Positions 36,222 through 46,497 of a stretch of 64,000 nt of DNA are shown here, in pieces (positions within the stretch are counted from its first letter, which is position 1; each line of letters begins with the position of its first letter). Source of the stretch: an uncultured Pontibacter sp. (GTDB taxonomy: Bacteria > Bacteroidota > Bacteroidia > Cytophagales > Hymenobacteraceae); contig NZ_CANLZM010000004.1 of NCBI RefSeq assembly GCF_947495565.1, positions 186,001 to 250,000 on the forward strand. Direction: 5' to 3'. Under the pieces are notes generated by a model, which worked only from the letters and a program-made list of their open reading frames with translations, ran no database searches and was not told where the DNA came from. Position numbers and translations under genes: made by a program.

Positions 36222-36773
36222 ATGATTGCGATTGCTTCGCTTTTGGACAAGAAAACTTCTGAGCGTGTGTCTGAGCTTACTGAGCTTCTGGAAAAGAAAT
36301 TCGGCCTGAGCGGTGTTAAAATTACGCCATACCCACACCTGACGCTGCTTACCGCCGAAGTGCCAGATACAGAAGAACTAAAACAGTATCTGGAGTCTAC
36401 CTGCTATACTGCGCATAATTTCACCATACGCACTACTGGCTTAGGCATCTTTCCGGGCGAAAACCCGGTAGTATACATTCCTGTGTTGCGCACTCCTCCT
36501 CTAAACCAGTTTCATAGCCGCCTCCACCGCGATATTTCGGAGATGAGCACAGAAATGGGCGTGTACTATAATACAAACCTGTGGCTGCCCCATATCTCGC
36601 TTGCATTAGGAGACACCACGCCTCATATGCTTGGCCCTGTGCTGGCGTTTCTGTGCCAGTTCAACTTTAACTGGGAGATCACCCTTGACAACTTAACCAT
36701 TCTTCAAAAATGCGGAGAATTTTTCCTGAAAGATGAGGAGTTTCGGTTTGGAAGGCGCGAACTAATTTGCTAA
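36222..36773 (+). CDS. 2H phosphoesterase / 2'-5' RNA ligase-like protein
   Basis: 183 residues with the two catalytic His-containing motifs of the 2H superfamily: His 39 in PHLTLL and His 124 in PHISLAL. Members act on cyclic phosphates or 2'-5' linkages of RNA and nucleotides. No genes of RNA repair are adjacent, so the substrate remains open. It is preceded by a long leader and followed by a palindrome at 36996. Confidence 0.85.
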   Translation: MIAIASLLDKKTSERVSELTELLEKKFGLSGVKITPYPHLTLLTAEVPDTEELKQYLESTCYTAHNFTIRTTGLGIFPGENPVVYIPVLRTPPLNQFHSRLHRDISEMSTEMGVYYNTNLWLPHISLALGDTTPHMLGPVLAFLCQFNFNWEITLDNLTILQKCGEFFLKDEEFRFGRRELIC

Positions 36774-37187
36774 TCACACGCTTCAATTCAAGTATAGTAC
36801 ACCCTTCTGTCAGTGTTCTTAATTACTATTTTAAGATACTTTAGTCAAAGCTATAATTTTAATCAATTTATACTTTTAAGAGTTTTCTCCTCTCCTTCAC
36901 CTAGTATAATCTTATCGAGCTCAATATCAATATTTAGTTTAATATCGATATTCATAGGCTGGACAAATCATTCTTTCTTCCCTTTCATTTTCTGCTTTGT
37001 TTCAGCTTTAAATTAAAGCTGAAACAAAATTTTCCAACGCAGATCAAAACCCTATCGTAGTTTCTGATAAGCCGGCTCTGATAGCTTTTACTGCAGCAGA
37101 TTTCCGACTCATACAGATTTACTGCAGTGGCACCACAGGAGCCGAATTCCATAAAATCAGGAACCATTCTTTAAACAAGCTTCGAAC
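36774..37187. other. intergenic region with a 16-bp hairpin
   Basis: AT-rich, no gene seen. A nearly loopless palindrome (36996-37011 with 37013-37028) may end the 2H gene or mark the catalase control region. Confidence 0.5.
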
Positions 37188-39398
37188 ATGAAGGAAAATG
37201 AAAACAAAGACGGGCAAGGCAATATGCCCCAAAACAAGGTGGATGAAAACAGCAAGGACAGACAGTTAGACAGCTTCCGGCAAGACAACACCGGCAAGTA
37301 CATGACAACTGACCAGGGAGTTCGAATTAACCATACCGACGACTCCTTAAAAGCTGGTTCGCGCGGCCCTACACTTATGGAGGATTTCCATTTTCGGGAA
37401 AAGATGACTCATTTCGACCATGAGTCTATGCCGGAACGTGTGGTGCATGCCAGAGGCTCAGGCGCACATGGGTATTTTCAGCCATACGATGACTCGCTAA
37501 AAGAATTCACTAAAGCTAAATTCCTGACAAGCCCCGGCACAAAAACACCGGTCTTTGTACGCTTCTCTACTGTGGTAGGCTCTAGAGGCTCTGCAGACAG
37601 CGTACGGGACGTAAGAGGCTTTGCCACAAAGTTTTATACTGAAGAAGGCAACTATGATTTAGTTGGCAATAACATGCCTGTTTTCTTTATTCAGGATGCT
37701 AACAAGTTTGCTGACCTGGTGCATGCCATAAAGCCGATGCCTGATAATGAGATGCCGCAAGCATCAGCCGCGCACGATACTTTCTGGGATTTTGCCTCGC
37801 TTATGCCAGAAATCAACCATATGATTATGTGGGTGCTTTCAGACAGGGCCATACCGCGTAGCTTCAGAATGATGGAAGGGTTTGGCGTACATACGTTCCG
37901 TTTGATAAATGAAGCGGGCAAAGGTTCTTTCGTCAAGTTCCACTGGAGACCAAAGCTAGGCGCTCATTCTCTGGTGTGGGACGAGGCGCAGAAACTGGCA
38001 GGAAAAGATCCGGACTGGCTGCGTCGGGACCTTTGGGAGGCGATCGAAATGGGAGATTACCCTGAGTTTGAACTAAGCGTACAGATTGTACCGGAGGAAG
38101 ACGAGTTTAAGTATGATTTTGATTTGCTTGATGCGACTAAGATTATACCTGAGGAGCTTGTGCCATTGAAGCCGGTAGGCCTTATGACCCTTACCCGTAA
38201 CCCGGATAACTTCTACGCAGAGACAGAGCAAGTAGCCTTTCACCCTGGCAATCTGGTTCCCGGTATCGATGTAACCAATGACCCACTGCTTCAGGGCCGC
38301 CTATTCTCCTACATTGACACGCAGATTAACAGGTTCAGCAGCGCCAACTTTGCTGAATTACCTATCAACCGTCCAGTGGTTCCTGTAAACAATCATCAAG
38401 GTGCAGGCTTTATGCGTCAAACTATAGGTAAAGGCAAAGTAAATTACTGGCCAAATTCATTAGGTGGTGGCTGCCCTATGATGGCTCCGGAAAACCAGGG
38501 TGCATTTGTGCATTACATGGAGAAAGTAGAGGGACACAAAATAAGAGCTAGAAGCCAAAGTTTTAATGACCACTATAGCCAAGCCACGCTCTTCTGGAAT
38601 TCTATGACAGATGTGGAGAAGCAGCATATTGTAAATGCAGCCCACTTCGAGCTCGGAAAAGTAGAAACAAAGGAGATTCAGGAAAGGATGGTTGGCCACT
38701 TCTCAAAAATTTCGATGGACCTTGCCAAGCGTGTTGCGGAAGGTATAGGTGTGGAAGTGCCGAAAAACTTTGACCAAAAATCTACCGGCAATTACGAGAA
38801 CAACGAAGGGAGCAAAAAGATGCAGCAAGGCAAATCCGTAAAGGAATCTCCGGCTGTAAGTATGGAGCGCAACAAAGTTGAGACGGTTAAATCCAGAAAG
38901 GTTGCCATACTTGTTGAAGATGGCTTTGACTGTAATGAACTGACGCAGGTACGGCAGGCGCTTATGGATGCCGGCGCACATGTAAAAATTGTGTCAAAGC
39001 TATTGGGTATGCGTAAAGCAAGTAACGGAGAAAAGGTTAAGATTGATAAAAACCATGTTACCACCGGCTCCATTATGTATGATGCCGTTTACATTCCGGA
39101 TGGCGAGCAAAGTATAGCAGCCCTGATGAAAGAAGGTGATGCGTTACATTTCATAAGTGAGGCATTTAAGCACTGCAAAACCATTGCTACATCCGGCCAC
39201 GGCATTGCCCTGCTGGAAAGGGCATTTGTGATGGGAGTTGACTTTGCTGGCAAAGATTCAGGCGAGGTGAAAAGCCACAAAGGCATTATTACAGCCGGTA
39301 ACGATGCAGATGCAGATGAGTTTGCTGCTATGTTTCTAGATGCGATAAAGAAACACCGCCACTGGGACCGAGAAGAAAAATCTATGGTGCCAGCTTAA
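37188..39398 (+). CDS. katE: large-subunit monofunctional catalase (KatE/HPII type)
   Basis: 736 residues. Heme catalase core (about 30-530) with active His in RVVHARGSGAHGYF, Asn in NNMPVFFIQD, and heme-ligand Tyr in GRLFSYIDTQ. The C-terminal 165 residues (SRKVAILVEDGFDCNELTQV... IATSGHGIALLERA) form the DJ-1/GATase1-like domain of large catalases. It removes hydrogen peroxide, usually in stationary phase. The hydrophilic N-terminal extension (about 1-30) is typical. Monocistronic, own terminator. Confidence 0.95.
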   Translation: MKENENKDGQGNMPQNKVDENSKDRQLDSFRQDNTGKYMTTDQGVRINHTDDSLKAGSRGPTLMEDFHFREKMTHFDHESMPERVVHARGSGAHGYFQPYDDSLKEFTKAKFLTSPGTKTPVFVRFSTVVGSRGSADSVRDVRGFATKFYTEEGNYDLVGNNMPVFFIQDANKFADLVHAIKPMPDNEMPQASAAHDTFWDFASLMPEINHMIMWVLSDRAIPRSFRMMEGFGVHTFRLINEAGKGSFVKFHWRPKLGAHSLVWDEAQKLAGKDPDWLRRDLWEAIEMGDYPEFELSVQIVPEEDEFKYDFDLLDATKIIPEELVPLKPVGLMTLTRNPDNFYAETEQVAFHPGNLVPGIDVTNDPLLQGRLFSYIDTQINRFSSANFAELPINRPVVPVNNHQGAGFMRQTIGKGKVNYWPNSLGGGCPMMAPENQGAFVHYMEKVEGHKIRARSQSFNDHYSQATLFWNSMTDVEKQHIVNAAHFELGKVETKEIQERMVGHFSKISMDLAKRVAEGIGVEVPKNFDQKSTGNYENNEGSKKMQQGKSVKESPAVSMERNKVETVKSRKVAILVEDGFDCNELTQVRQALMDAGAHVKIVSKLLGMRKASNGEKVKIDKNHVTTGSIMYDAVYIPDGEQSIAALMKEGDALHFISEAFKHCKTIATSGHGIALLERAFVMGVDFAGKDSGEVKSHKGIITAGNDADADEFAAMFLDAIKKHRHWDREEKSMVPA

Positions 39399-39420
39399 TA
39401 ACAACAATGATAAAGAAGTA

Positions 39421-39464
39421 TATAAACAGCAAAGCCAGGTGTATGCCTGGCTTTGCTGTTTATA
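39421..39464 (+). terminator. terminator after katE
   Basis: Perfect 19-bp stem (39421-39439 with 39446-39464). Confidence 0.85.
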
Positions 39465-39482
39465 TAAAGATCAATCTTCTGA

Positions 39483-40454
39483 TTACATATCCAGCACCAA
39501 AGCAAAAATAAGCGGCGCCACAATAGTAGCATCCGACTCAATCATATACTTTGGCGTGTCCTTACCTAATTTACCCCAGGTAATTTTTTCGTTTGGCACT
39601 GCACCGGAGTAAGAACCGTAGCTGGTGGTAGAGTCAGAGATCTGTGCGAAATAGCCCCAAAGCGGAACGCCGTCGCGCTGCAAATCCTGGTGCAACATCG
39701 GAACCACACAAATCGGGAAGTCGCCAGCTATACCACCGCCAATCTGGAAGAAGCCGATCGTAGACTCCTCTTTAGCAGTTTGTGTATACCACTCTGCCAG
39801 CTCCATCATGTACTGTATACCGGTTTTAACCGTGTGCACGTTTTTAATATCGCCGCTGATAACGTGGCCAGCGTAAATATTACCCAACGTAGAGTCTTCC
39901 CAGCCTGGGCAGATAATCGGAAGGTTCTTTTTAGCAGCTTCCAACATCCAGCTGTTTTTCGGGTCAATCTGGTAGTACTGCTCCAAATCGCCGCTCAAAA
40001 GTATCTGGTAGAAAAACTCGTGCGGGAAGTATGATTTACCTTCTTTGTCGGCTCTCTCCCAATACTTAAGAACTGTGTGCTCCAAACGGCGCATGGCCTC
40101 CTCCTCCGGAATACATGTATCTGTAACACGGTTCAGGTGGCGGCTAAGCAGCTCCTCTTCATCGGCAGCAGAAAGTTCACGGTAATGCGGCACACGCTCG
40201 TAAAAGTCATGCGCTACCAGGTTAAATATATCCTCCTCCAGGTTTGCGCCAGTACAAGAAATGGCATGCACTTTATCCTGGCGGATCATCTCAGCAAGTA
40301 TAATCCCCAGCTCAGCGGTAGACATGGCACCTGCCAAAGTCACCAGCATTTTGCCGCCGTTGTTCAGGTGCGTTTTATACCCTTCAGCAGCATCTATCAG
40401 CGATGCCGCGTTAAAATGTTTGTAATGTTTCTTTAAGAATTCTGATACGTTCAT
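39483..40454 (-). CDS. deoxyhypusine synthase-family protein
   Basis: 323 residues. LVTLAGAMSTAELGIILAEM and HAISCTGANLEEDIF are the NAD-binding signatures, GGGIAGDFPICVVPM the central motif, and SGAVPNEKITWGKL the catalytic Lys region of the DHS family. Archaeal/eukaryotic DHS modifies eIF5A; bacterial members often make homospermidine or other polyamines, or lack a known substrate. No eIF5A homologue is seen here. A polyamine role is the more likely one. Convergent with katE. Confidence 0.85.
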   Translation of the reverse strand: MNVSEFLKKHYKHFNAASLIDAAEGYKTHLNNGGKMLVTLAGAMSTAELGIILAEMIRQDKVHAISCTGANLEEDIFNLVAHDFYERVPHYRELSAADEEELLSRHLNRVTDTCIPEEEAMRRLEHTVLKYWERADKEGKSYFPHEFFYQILLSGDLEQYYQIDPKNSWMLEAAKKNLPIICPGWEDSTLGNIYAGHVISGDIKNVHTVKTGIQYMMELAEWYTQTAKEESTIGFFQIGGGIAGDFPICVVPMLHQDLQRDGVPLWGYFAQISDSTTSYGSYSGAVPNEKITWGKLGKDTPKYMIESDATIVAPLIFALVLDM

Positions 40455-40637
40455 AGTTCATAGTATAAAGCCATGCAAACCGGAATCTGCTAAGGCGATG
40501 GCAAGTTAAGAATTATTCGTATTTCGTTTACCGTTATTCGAAGTTAGCAAGTATAAAGTTTGTTTCTGCTGTAGCTACGCAGCTGCAATAGAATAAACCA
40601 GCTATAAAATTCTTAAAGCCACGAATTAAAACAATGC

Positions 40638-41180
40638 TTAAACGGAAGGCTTCTCGATGATAAGATTATGGTTGGTGTAGATACAGATGTCAGCTGCAAT
40701 GGTCAGCGCCTCTCTCACCATTTCCTCTGCAGACAAATGCGGCGCATGCTTCTTAAGGGCTAAAGCGGCAGCATGTGCATACATACTTCCAGAACCAATG
40801 GCTGCAATCTGGTTGTCCGGCTCCAGCACATCGCCCGTTCCGGAAATAATCAGCAGTTCTTCTTTATTGGCAACTACCATCATGGCTTCCAGTTTGCGCA
40901 GGTACTGGTCTTTACGCCAGTCTTTGGCCAGCTCTATGGCTGCACGTTTCATGTTGCTCTGGTAGGCATTCAGCTTTTCTTCAAAGCGCTCCAGCAAGGT
41001 AAAAGCATCGGCGGTGGAGCCTGCAAAACCGGTTACGATTTTTCCATCCAGCAATTTGCGAATTTTCTTCACGTTGCTTTTGGCAATATGCTTATCCATG
41101 GTAGCCTGTCCGTCGGCACCCAGCGCCACCTCTCCGTTATGGAAAATACCGCACACGGTAGTTGATCTTATTTTAGTCAT
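40638..41180 (-). CDS. hslV: HslV peptidase subunit
   Basis: 180 residues. TTVCGIFHNGEVALGADGQATM is the N-terminal nucleophile region: the catalytic Thr appears after removal of the short leader MTKIRS. Other proteasome-beta-like signatures are IVTGFAGSTADAFTLLERFE and AIGSGSMYAHAAALAL. HslV forms a dodecamer fed by the ATPase HslU; hslU is not in the window. Monocistronic by position. Confidence 0.93.
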   Translation of the reverse strand: MTKIRSTTVCGIFHNGEVALGADGQATMDKHIAKSNVKKIRKLLDGKIVTGFAGSTADAFTLLERFEEKLNAYQSNMKRAAIELAKDWRKDQYLRKLEAMMVVANKEELLIISGTGDVLEPDNQIAAIGSGSMYAHAAALALKKHAPHLSAEEMVREALTIAADICIYTNHNLIIEKPSV

Positions 41181-41442
41181 TCTGCTTATACTTTATTTAA
41201 AATATTTCGGCAGCAGCCACTCCTGAAAGTGGCGCATATCCATGGTAAAGCTACGGCAAAAGCAAACAAAAAGCCAAAATAGCAGGATGTGCCAGATTGG
41301 CGGTAGTTTGGTAAAGCTTAACAGCAGGCTTAGCGTCTATCAGCTGTTAATTCACCTAAATCATACTTGAATATTAAGAAAGATATACCTATGACGGCGC
41401 CTATTCTGTTCCGGAAATGTCAGGATTATAAAATTATAAACG

Positions 41443-41450
41443 TATCTTTG
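41443..41450 (+). promoter_or_regulatory. -7 promoter element of pyrG
   Basis: TATCTTTG (TAnnTTTG), 26 bases before the pyrG ATG. Confidence 0.5.
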
Positions 41451-41476
41451 CAGCCCATAAGACTTAACCCAAACTT

Positions 41477-43090
41477 ATGGCTACGAAATATATTTTTGTT
41501 ACTGGCGGTGTTACCTCCTCTCTCGGAAAAGGCATAATTTCCGCTTCTCTTGCCAAACTTCTTCAGGCAAGAGGTTTCTCTGTTACAATCCAGAAATTCG
41601 ATCCCTATATTAATATAGATCCAGGCACGCTGAACCCATACGAGCATGGCGAATGCTATGTAACGGAAGACGGTGCTGAAACCGACCTGGACCTTGGCCA
41701 TTATGAGCGCTTCCTGAATGTGCCTACATCGCAGGCAAACAACGTTACCACCGGGCGCATTTACCACCACGTAATCACGCAAGAGCGTGATGGAGCCTAT
41801 TTAGGAAAAACGGTGCAGGTTGTGCCGCATATCACAGATGAGATAAAGCGCCGCATGTTGCTCTTAGGCCAAAGCGGAGAGTTTGACATCGTAATTACTG
41901 AGATTGGCGGCTGTGTGGGTGACATTGAGTCTTTGCCATTTATTGAGGCAGTACGTCAACTTCGTTGGGAGCTTGGTGTCAACGAGTCCTGCGTGATTCA
42001 CCTGACGCTTGTACCTTACCTGAAAGCCGCAGGAGAGCTTAAAACTAAGCCTACGCAGCACTCTGTTCGGGACCTTTCAGAAGCTGGTGTGCAGCCTGAT
42101 ATTCTGGTTTGCCGCTCAGAGCATCCAATTCCTACTGATCTTCGCAAGAAAATCGCTCTTTTCTGTAACGTAAAGCAAAATTCTGTTATTGAGTCAATTG
42201 ATGCGGAAACTATTTACGATGTGCCGTTGCTCATGCGCAAAGAGAAACTGGACGAGCGTGTAATCTCAAAACTGAAGCTGCCGCACAGAGCTGAACCAAA
42301 CCTGGACACCTGGAAAGAGTTTTTGGGCCGATTGAAAAACCCAACATCTGAGGTAAACATTGCCCTGGTTGGTAAGTATGTCGAGCTTCCAGATGCGTAT
42401 AAGTCTATTATAGAGTCGTTTGTGCATGCAGGATCTGCAAACGAGTGCAAGGTTAACATCAAGTGGTTCCAGTCTGAGAATATCTCTGATGATAATGTAG
42501 CTGGCTTGCTGCAGCAGATGGATGGCGTGCTGGTGGCCCCTGGCTTTGGCGAACGCGGCTTTAAAGGAAAACTGGAGGCGATTCGTTTTGTACGCGAAAA
42601 CAATATTCCGTTTATGGGCATCTGCCTGGGCATGCAATGCGCCGCTGTAGAGTTTGCCCGCAATGTACTTGGCCTTGAAGGAGCTGCCTCTACCGAGATG
42701 GATCCGAACACACCACATCCGGTGATTGACATGATGGAGGATCAGAAACAAATTAAGCAAATGGGCGGAACTATGCGTCTGGGTGCTTATACTTGTGAAC
42801 TAAAAAAAGGATCTAAGGCTTATTCAATATACGGGAAATCAAAAATTTCTGAGCGTCACCGCCACCGTTATGAGTTTAATAACAAGTACTTACAGGCTTT
42901 TGACGAGGCCGGTATGCAAGCCACAGGTATAAACCCAGACACTGGTTTGGTGGAGATTATCGAACTGCAGAACCATCCATGGTTTGTGGCAGCACAATAT
43001 CACCCTGAGTTGAAGAGCACTGTGCTTAACCCTCACCCACTCTTCTCAAAGTTTGTGAAAGCGGCCATCAACCATACAAAATCTAAATAA
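41477..43090 (+). CDS. pyrG: CTP synthase
   Basis: 537 residues. N-terminal synthase domain ([15 protein letters not shown]-loop-like; [42 protein letters not shown] read in pieces) and C-terminal class I glutaminase with Cys in [10 protein letters not shown] and the His/Glu pair in AAQYHPEL. It makes CTP from UTP, ATP and glutamine. The yidC gene starts 29 bases after the stop, probably the same transcript. Confidence 0.97.
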   Translation: MATKYIFVTGGVTSSLGKGIISASLAKLLQARGFSVTIQKFDPYINIDPGTLNPYEHGECYVTEDGAETDLDLGHYERFLNVPTSQANNVTTGRIYHHVITQERDGAYLGKTVQVVPHITDEIKRRMLLLGQSGEFDIVITEIGGCVGDIESLPFIEAVRQLRWELGVNESCVIHLTLVPYLKAAGELKTKPTQHSVRDLSEAGVQPDILVCRSEHPIPTDLRKKIALFCNVKQNSVIESIDAETIYDVPLLMRKEKLDERVISKLKLPHRAEPNLDTWKEFLGRLKNPTSEVNIALVGKYVELPDAYKSIIESFVHAGSANECKVNIKWFQSENISDDNVAGLLQQMDGVLVAPGFGERGFKGKLEAIRFVRENNIPFMGICLGMQCAAVEFARNVLGLEGAASTEMDPNTPHPVIDMMEDQKQIKQMGGTMRLGAYTCELKKGSKAYSIYGKSKISERHRHRYEFNNKYLQAFDEAGMQATGINPDTGLVEIIELQNHPWFVAAQYHPELKSTVLNPHPLFSKFVKAAINHTKSK

Positions 43091-43119
43091 GCGCAATACA
43101 CACAATTCAATAAAAGTAA

Positions 43120-44955
43120 ATGGATAGAAATCAAGCGATTGGCTTTGGACTAATTGCCGTGCTGCTGCTGGCATACTCGTTCTTTTTCACGAGCCCGGAG
43201 CAGCCTGAGCAACAGGCAATGCAGGAAACAGCCAAAATAGAGCAACTGCAAACCACCACCGCGCCTACCCAGGAAGACTCATTGGCACAAGCCCACAGAG
43301 TCGCCTCTCTTGGTGCTTTTGGTGCAGCCGCAAACGGCCAGGCCAGCACAACTACTCTGGAGAACGAAAACATCCGCGTTATCTTTAACACAAAGGGTGG
43401 ACAAGTAGAGGAAGTGCTGCTTAAGAACTACAAGACGTACGAAGGCGAGCCGCTCATCCTTTTCGACAGCGAGAGCAGCAATACGGATGTTGCCTTCACT
43501 ACAAATGATGGAAAGCAGGTACAGCTTTCAGATCTGTATTTTACGGCTTCAGAGGTTAAAAATGTAACTGCTGAAGATAAATCAGGCAAAACAATCTCTT
43601 TCCGCGCTAACCTGGGCAATGGCCAGTTTATAGATCAGGTATATACGCTTTATAATGAAAACTTCATGCTGGGTTACAAACTGGCATTTGAAGGGCTGGA
43701 GCAACAGGTAGCAGGCAACAACTTGACCTTTACCTGGAGTGACAGACTGAAGCAGCTGGAAAGCGACCTGACGCAGAACCGTGCAAAATCCACGATCAAC
43801 TTCGCTACGGTAGAAGACGGATATGACAACCTGTCGATATCTGAAGATAAAGAAACCATGACCGTGGAAGAACCGCTGAAGTGGGTAGCCAACAAGCAGA
43901 ACTTCTTTACGGCAGGCATTATTGCGGGCAACCAATTCTCTGGTGCCCGCATGACTGCAACCGTTGACCCAACTGACACAACAGTGGTTAAAACGCTGGC
44001 ATCTGAGATATTTATACCTACCAAGGATGTGGTTAGCGGCAATGGCGGCGAGTTCATGTTCTACTTCGGCCCGAACGATTACAAGATACTCAAGCACATC
44101 GGAAATGATTTTGACAGAAACCTTGATTTAGGCTGGGGAATATTTTCCTATGTAAACAAGTGGGTTATTATCCCGGCATTCGATTTTCTGGAGAATTATA
44201 TCGGAAGCTACGGCATCATCATCATGCTGCTGGTGCTTTACATCAAAACAATCCTTTTCCCGCTGACATACAAATCATACTTGTCGATGGCGAAGATGAA
44301 GGTGTTGAAGCCTGAAATTGATGCCATAAAGGAGCGCAATGATGGTGACATGCAGAAAACGCAGATGGAAACCATGAAGCTGTACCAGGAAATGGGCGTA
44401 AACCCACTGAGCGGCTGTATTCCGATGCTGCTGCAGATTCCGATCCTGTTTGCCATGTTCAACTTCTTCCCGAACTCAATCGAGCTTCGCCAGGAGGCTT
44501 TCCTGTGGGCGACTGACCTGTCGACCTACGATGTATTTGCCAGGCTCCCGTTCACTATTCCGTTCTATGGCAGCCACGTAAGTATGTTTACCTTGCTGAT
44601 GACCGCATCAACCATACTATATACTTGGTCTAACAACCAGATAAACTCACAGATGCAGGGGCCGATGAAGTTTTACAGCTACCTGATGCCGGTAATCTTC
44701 ATGTTTGTACTGAACTCCTTCCCTGCCGGCCTGTCCTTCTACTACTTTGTGTCTAACATCGTAACATTCGGACAGCAGGCAGCCATACGTTACTTTGTAG
44801 ACGAGACTAAAATCAGAACAAGGCTGGAAGAGAACAAGCACAAGAGAAAAGAGAAAAAAGAAAAAGGCGGCCCATCCTTTACAGAGCGTATGCAAGAAGC
44901 CATGCGTCAGGCACAGGAGCGCGAGCAGCAGAAACGAAACAAGGCTAAAAAATAA
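43120..44955 (+). CDS. yidC: membrane protein insertase YidC
   Basis: 611 residues. N-terminal signal-anchor (QAIGFGLIAVLLLAYSFFFTS), large periplasmic domain (about 80-340), then the conserved five-helix insertase core (KWVIIPAFDFLENYIGSYGIIIMLL, LTYKSYLSMAKM, MGVNPLSGCIPMLLQIPILFAMF). The basic C-terminal tail (ENKHKRKEKKEKGG) helps ribosome binding. It inserts membrane proteins alone or with SecYEG. Terminated by the hairpin at 44965. Confidence 0.97.
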   Translation: MDRNQAIGFGLIAVLLLAYSFFFTSPEQPEQQAMQETAKIEQLQTTTAPTQEDSLAQAHRVASLGAFGAAANGQASTTTLENENIRVIFNTKGGQVEEVLLKNYKTYEGEPLILFDSESSNTDVAFTTNDGKQVQLSDLYFTASEVKNVTAEDKSGKTISFRANLGNGQFIDQVYTLYNENFMLGYKLAFEGLEQQVAGNNLTFTWSDRLKQLESDLTQNRAKSTINFATVEDGYDNLSISEDKETMTVEEPLKWVANKQNFFTAGIIAGNQFSGARMTATVDPTDTTVVKTLASEIFIPTKDVVSGNGGEFMFYFGPNDYKILKHIGNDFDRNLDLGWGIFSYVNKWVIIPAFDFLENYIGSYGIIIMLLVLYIKTILFPLTYKSYLSMAKMKVLKPEIDAIKERNDGDMQKTQMETMKLYQEMGVNPLSGCIPMLLQIPILFAMFNFFPNSIELRQEAFLWATDLSTYDVFARLPFTIPFYGSHVSMFTLLMTASTILYTWSNNQINSQMQGPMKFYSYLMPVIFMFVLNSFPAGLSFYYFVSNIVTFGQQAAIRYFVDETKIRTRLEENKHKRKEKKEKGGPSFTERMQEAMRQAQEREQQKRNKAKK

Positions 44956-44964
44956 GCCTAGATA

Positions 44965-45014
44965 AGCTCAACAAAAAAGCCTTCTCCAATTGGGGAAGGC
45001 TTTTTTGTTGAGCT
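44965..45014 (+). terminator. terminator of pyrG-yidC
   Basis: 20-bp stem (44965-44984 with 44995-45014) containing A and T tracts. Confidence 0.88.
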
Positions 45015-45046
45015 CTAATGCCGCAAAGCACGTATATAAGCTATAT

Positions 45047-45646
45047 ATGAAGAGCAGAATGAATACAACCAAATGGCCATACTTGCTATTGCTGCCGCTA
45101 ACATTGCTTGGTTGCCAGCAAGGAAATGAGAATGAAGACGGCCTCGCCAGCACGCACCCAGAACTTGCTGAAGACCTAGCAAAAGACTCACTTACAGTTC
45201 CTTATAACGATAGCACCGATCGCGATCTCTACGACCGCTACCGCATTTCTACGGAGCAGTACTTGAACAGCGGTGATTACAATGTGGGCAATATATATCG
45301 GGGTAAACTGGCGCCTCTGGATGAGAGCAGCCATACCGATGCCCACACCCACCGCGCCGTACTTCAGCAGGGGCTGGAGCAAGGCGTCAACTTTGCTGGC
45401 AAGTATACTGTGGTTAGCATTGGCTGCGGCACCAACTGCCAGGAGCATTTTGTGATAGACAGAGAAACAGGCAAAGTGCTTGACAAAATTCAGAGTAGTA
45501 CTGGCGCTAGCTTTAATGCCCAAAATCATTTATTTATAGTTAACCCACCGGACTCTGCCATCAACTATAACGCGTGCGCAGACTGCGAACCTGTCGCATA
45601 TAAATTTGAAAACATGAAGTTCCAGCAACTGGAGCAGCAACCATAA
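45047..45646 (+). CDS. lipoprotein of unknown function
   Basis: 199 residues from the ATG at 45047. Lipoprotein signal ending LPLTLLGC, then a Glu/Asp-rich linker. The folded part includes GVNFAGKYTVVSIGCGTNCQEHFVIDRETGKVLD and ends with ACADCEPV; four Cys (CGTNC, CADC) could form disulfides or bind metal. The pattern resembles a small Bacteroidota lipoprotein family for which I know no function. Followed after 17 bases by another lipoprotein gene, so probably an operon. Confidence 0.75.
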   Translation: MKSRMNTTKWPYLLLLPLTLLGCQQGNENEDGLASTHPELAEDLAKDSLTVPYNDSTDRDLYDRYRISTEQYLNSGDYNVGNIYRGKLAPLDESSHTDAHTHRAVLQQGLEQGVNFAGKYTVVSIGCGTNCQEHFVIDRETGKVLDKIQSSTGASFNAQNHLFIVNPPDSAINYNACADCEPVAYKFENMKFQQLEQQP

Positions 45647-45663
45647 ACCTGTACATATAAAGC

Positions 45664-46152
45664 ATGGCAACTACATTGATAAAGTATTGGAGTTATACTT
45701 TGCTTTGGTTCAGCATTATACTTTTAAGCAGCTGCACCAAAGTAAAATCCCAAATTAATCAAGTTCAGGCTCAAGTTCAGCCACAGAAGCTGCTACTGTT
45801 TCAGAAGACGCCATGCTACGGTACTTGCCCGGCTTACAATGCTACATTCTACACAGATGGCAGCGTGTTCTACGAAGGTTTCAGATACGCACCTGTGCAA
45901 GACACGCTTACACTCCAACTCTCAAAGGAACAGCTTCAAACGCTTAAAATAACAGTTAAAGATTTAGACTATACTTCCCTTAAGGATAACTACCTATCGC
46001 CTTACACTGATTTACCCTCTTCGTACTTAACCTTCTATGAACAGGATAAAGAAGTAAGGCGCATTAAGCATCAGCAGGAAGGCCCGAAACAGCTGCAGGA
46101 GTTTATTAAAGAATTGGAGCAGCTCGTTATGCAGTTATTAAAGATTAAATAA
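45664..46152 (+). CDS. DUF6438-type lipoprotein
   Basis: 162 residues. Signal with lipobox LLSSC. Core LFQKTPCYGTCPAYNATFYTDGSVFYEG is the hallmark of DUF6438, including the CYGTCP pair. Function unknown; outer-membrane or periplasmic location expected. Second gene of the 45047-46152 lipoprotein pair. Confidence 0.8.
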   Translation: MATTLIKYWSYTLLWFSIILLSSCTKVKSQINQVQAQVQPQKLLLFQKTPCYGTCPAYNATFYTDGSVFYEGFRYAPVQDTLTLQLSKEQLQTLKITVKDLDYTSLKDNYLSPYTDLPSSYLTFYEQDKEVRRIKHQQEGPKQLQEFIKELEQLVMQLLKIK

Positions 46153-46497
46153 TATCAAATTCTACTTGTATAGGATTACATATTATTGCTCTTCAGCTTT
46201 AAAGTAATCCGTCCAAATCTATTAGACTAAAACAGTCACCACTGCTCCTGTTCTCTGGCTGCAGCTGCCTCGCCCAAAAAAGTTTTATAATTAAATAACA
46301 TAACCTTTCTCTTACCATATATCTCCCTTCACTAGCAATTACCGGTTACTGACTTAAAAAATCATGCTATTACACTTTGTCTTGTAAGGTCGGATTTTAC
46401 CATTAGCCCAACATGTGCTTGGAGCCTTCGTAGGAATTAAAGGAAGTTATGCAAAGCACACTCTCCAAAAAACTATATTTTAATATGGTTGTAAACT
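46153..46497. other. intergenic region before the DUF2382 genes
   Basis: 345 bases without a convincing gene. A CTATATTTTAATATGG just upstream of the next start could be a promoter -7 element. Confidence 0.4.
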
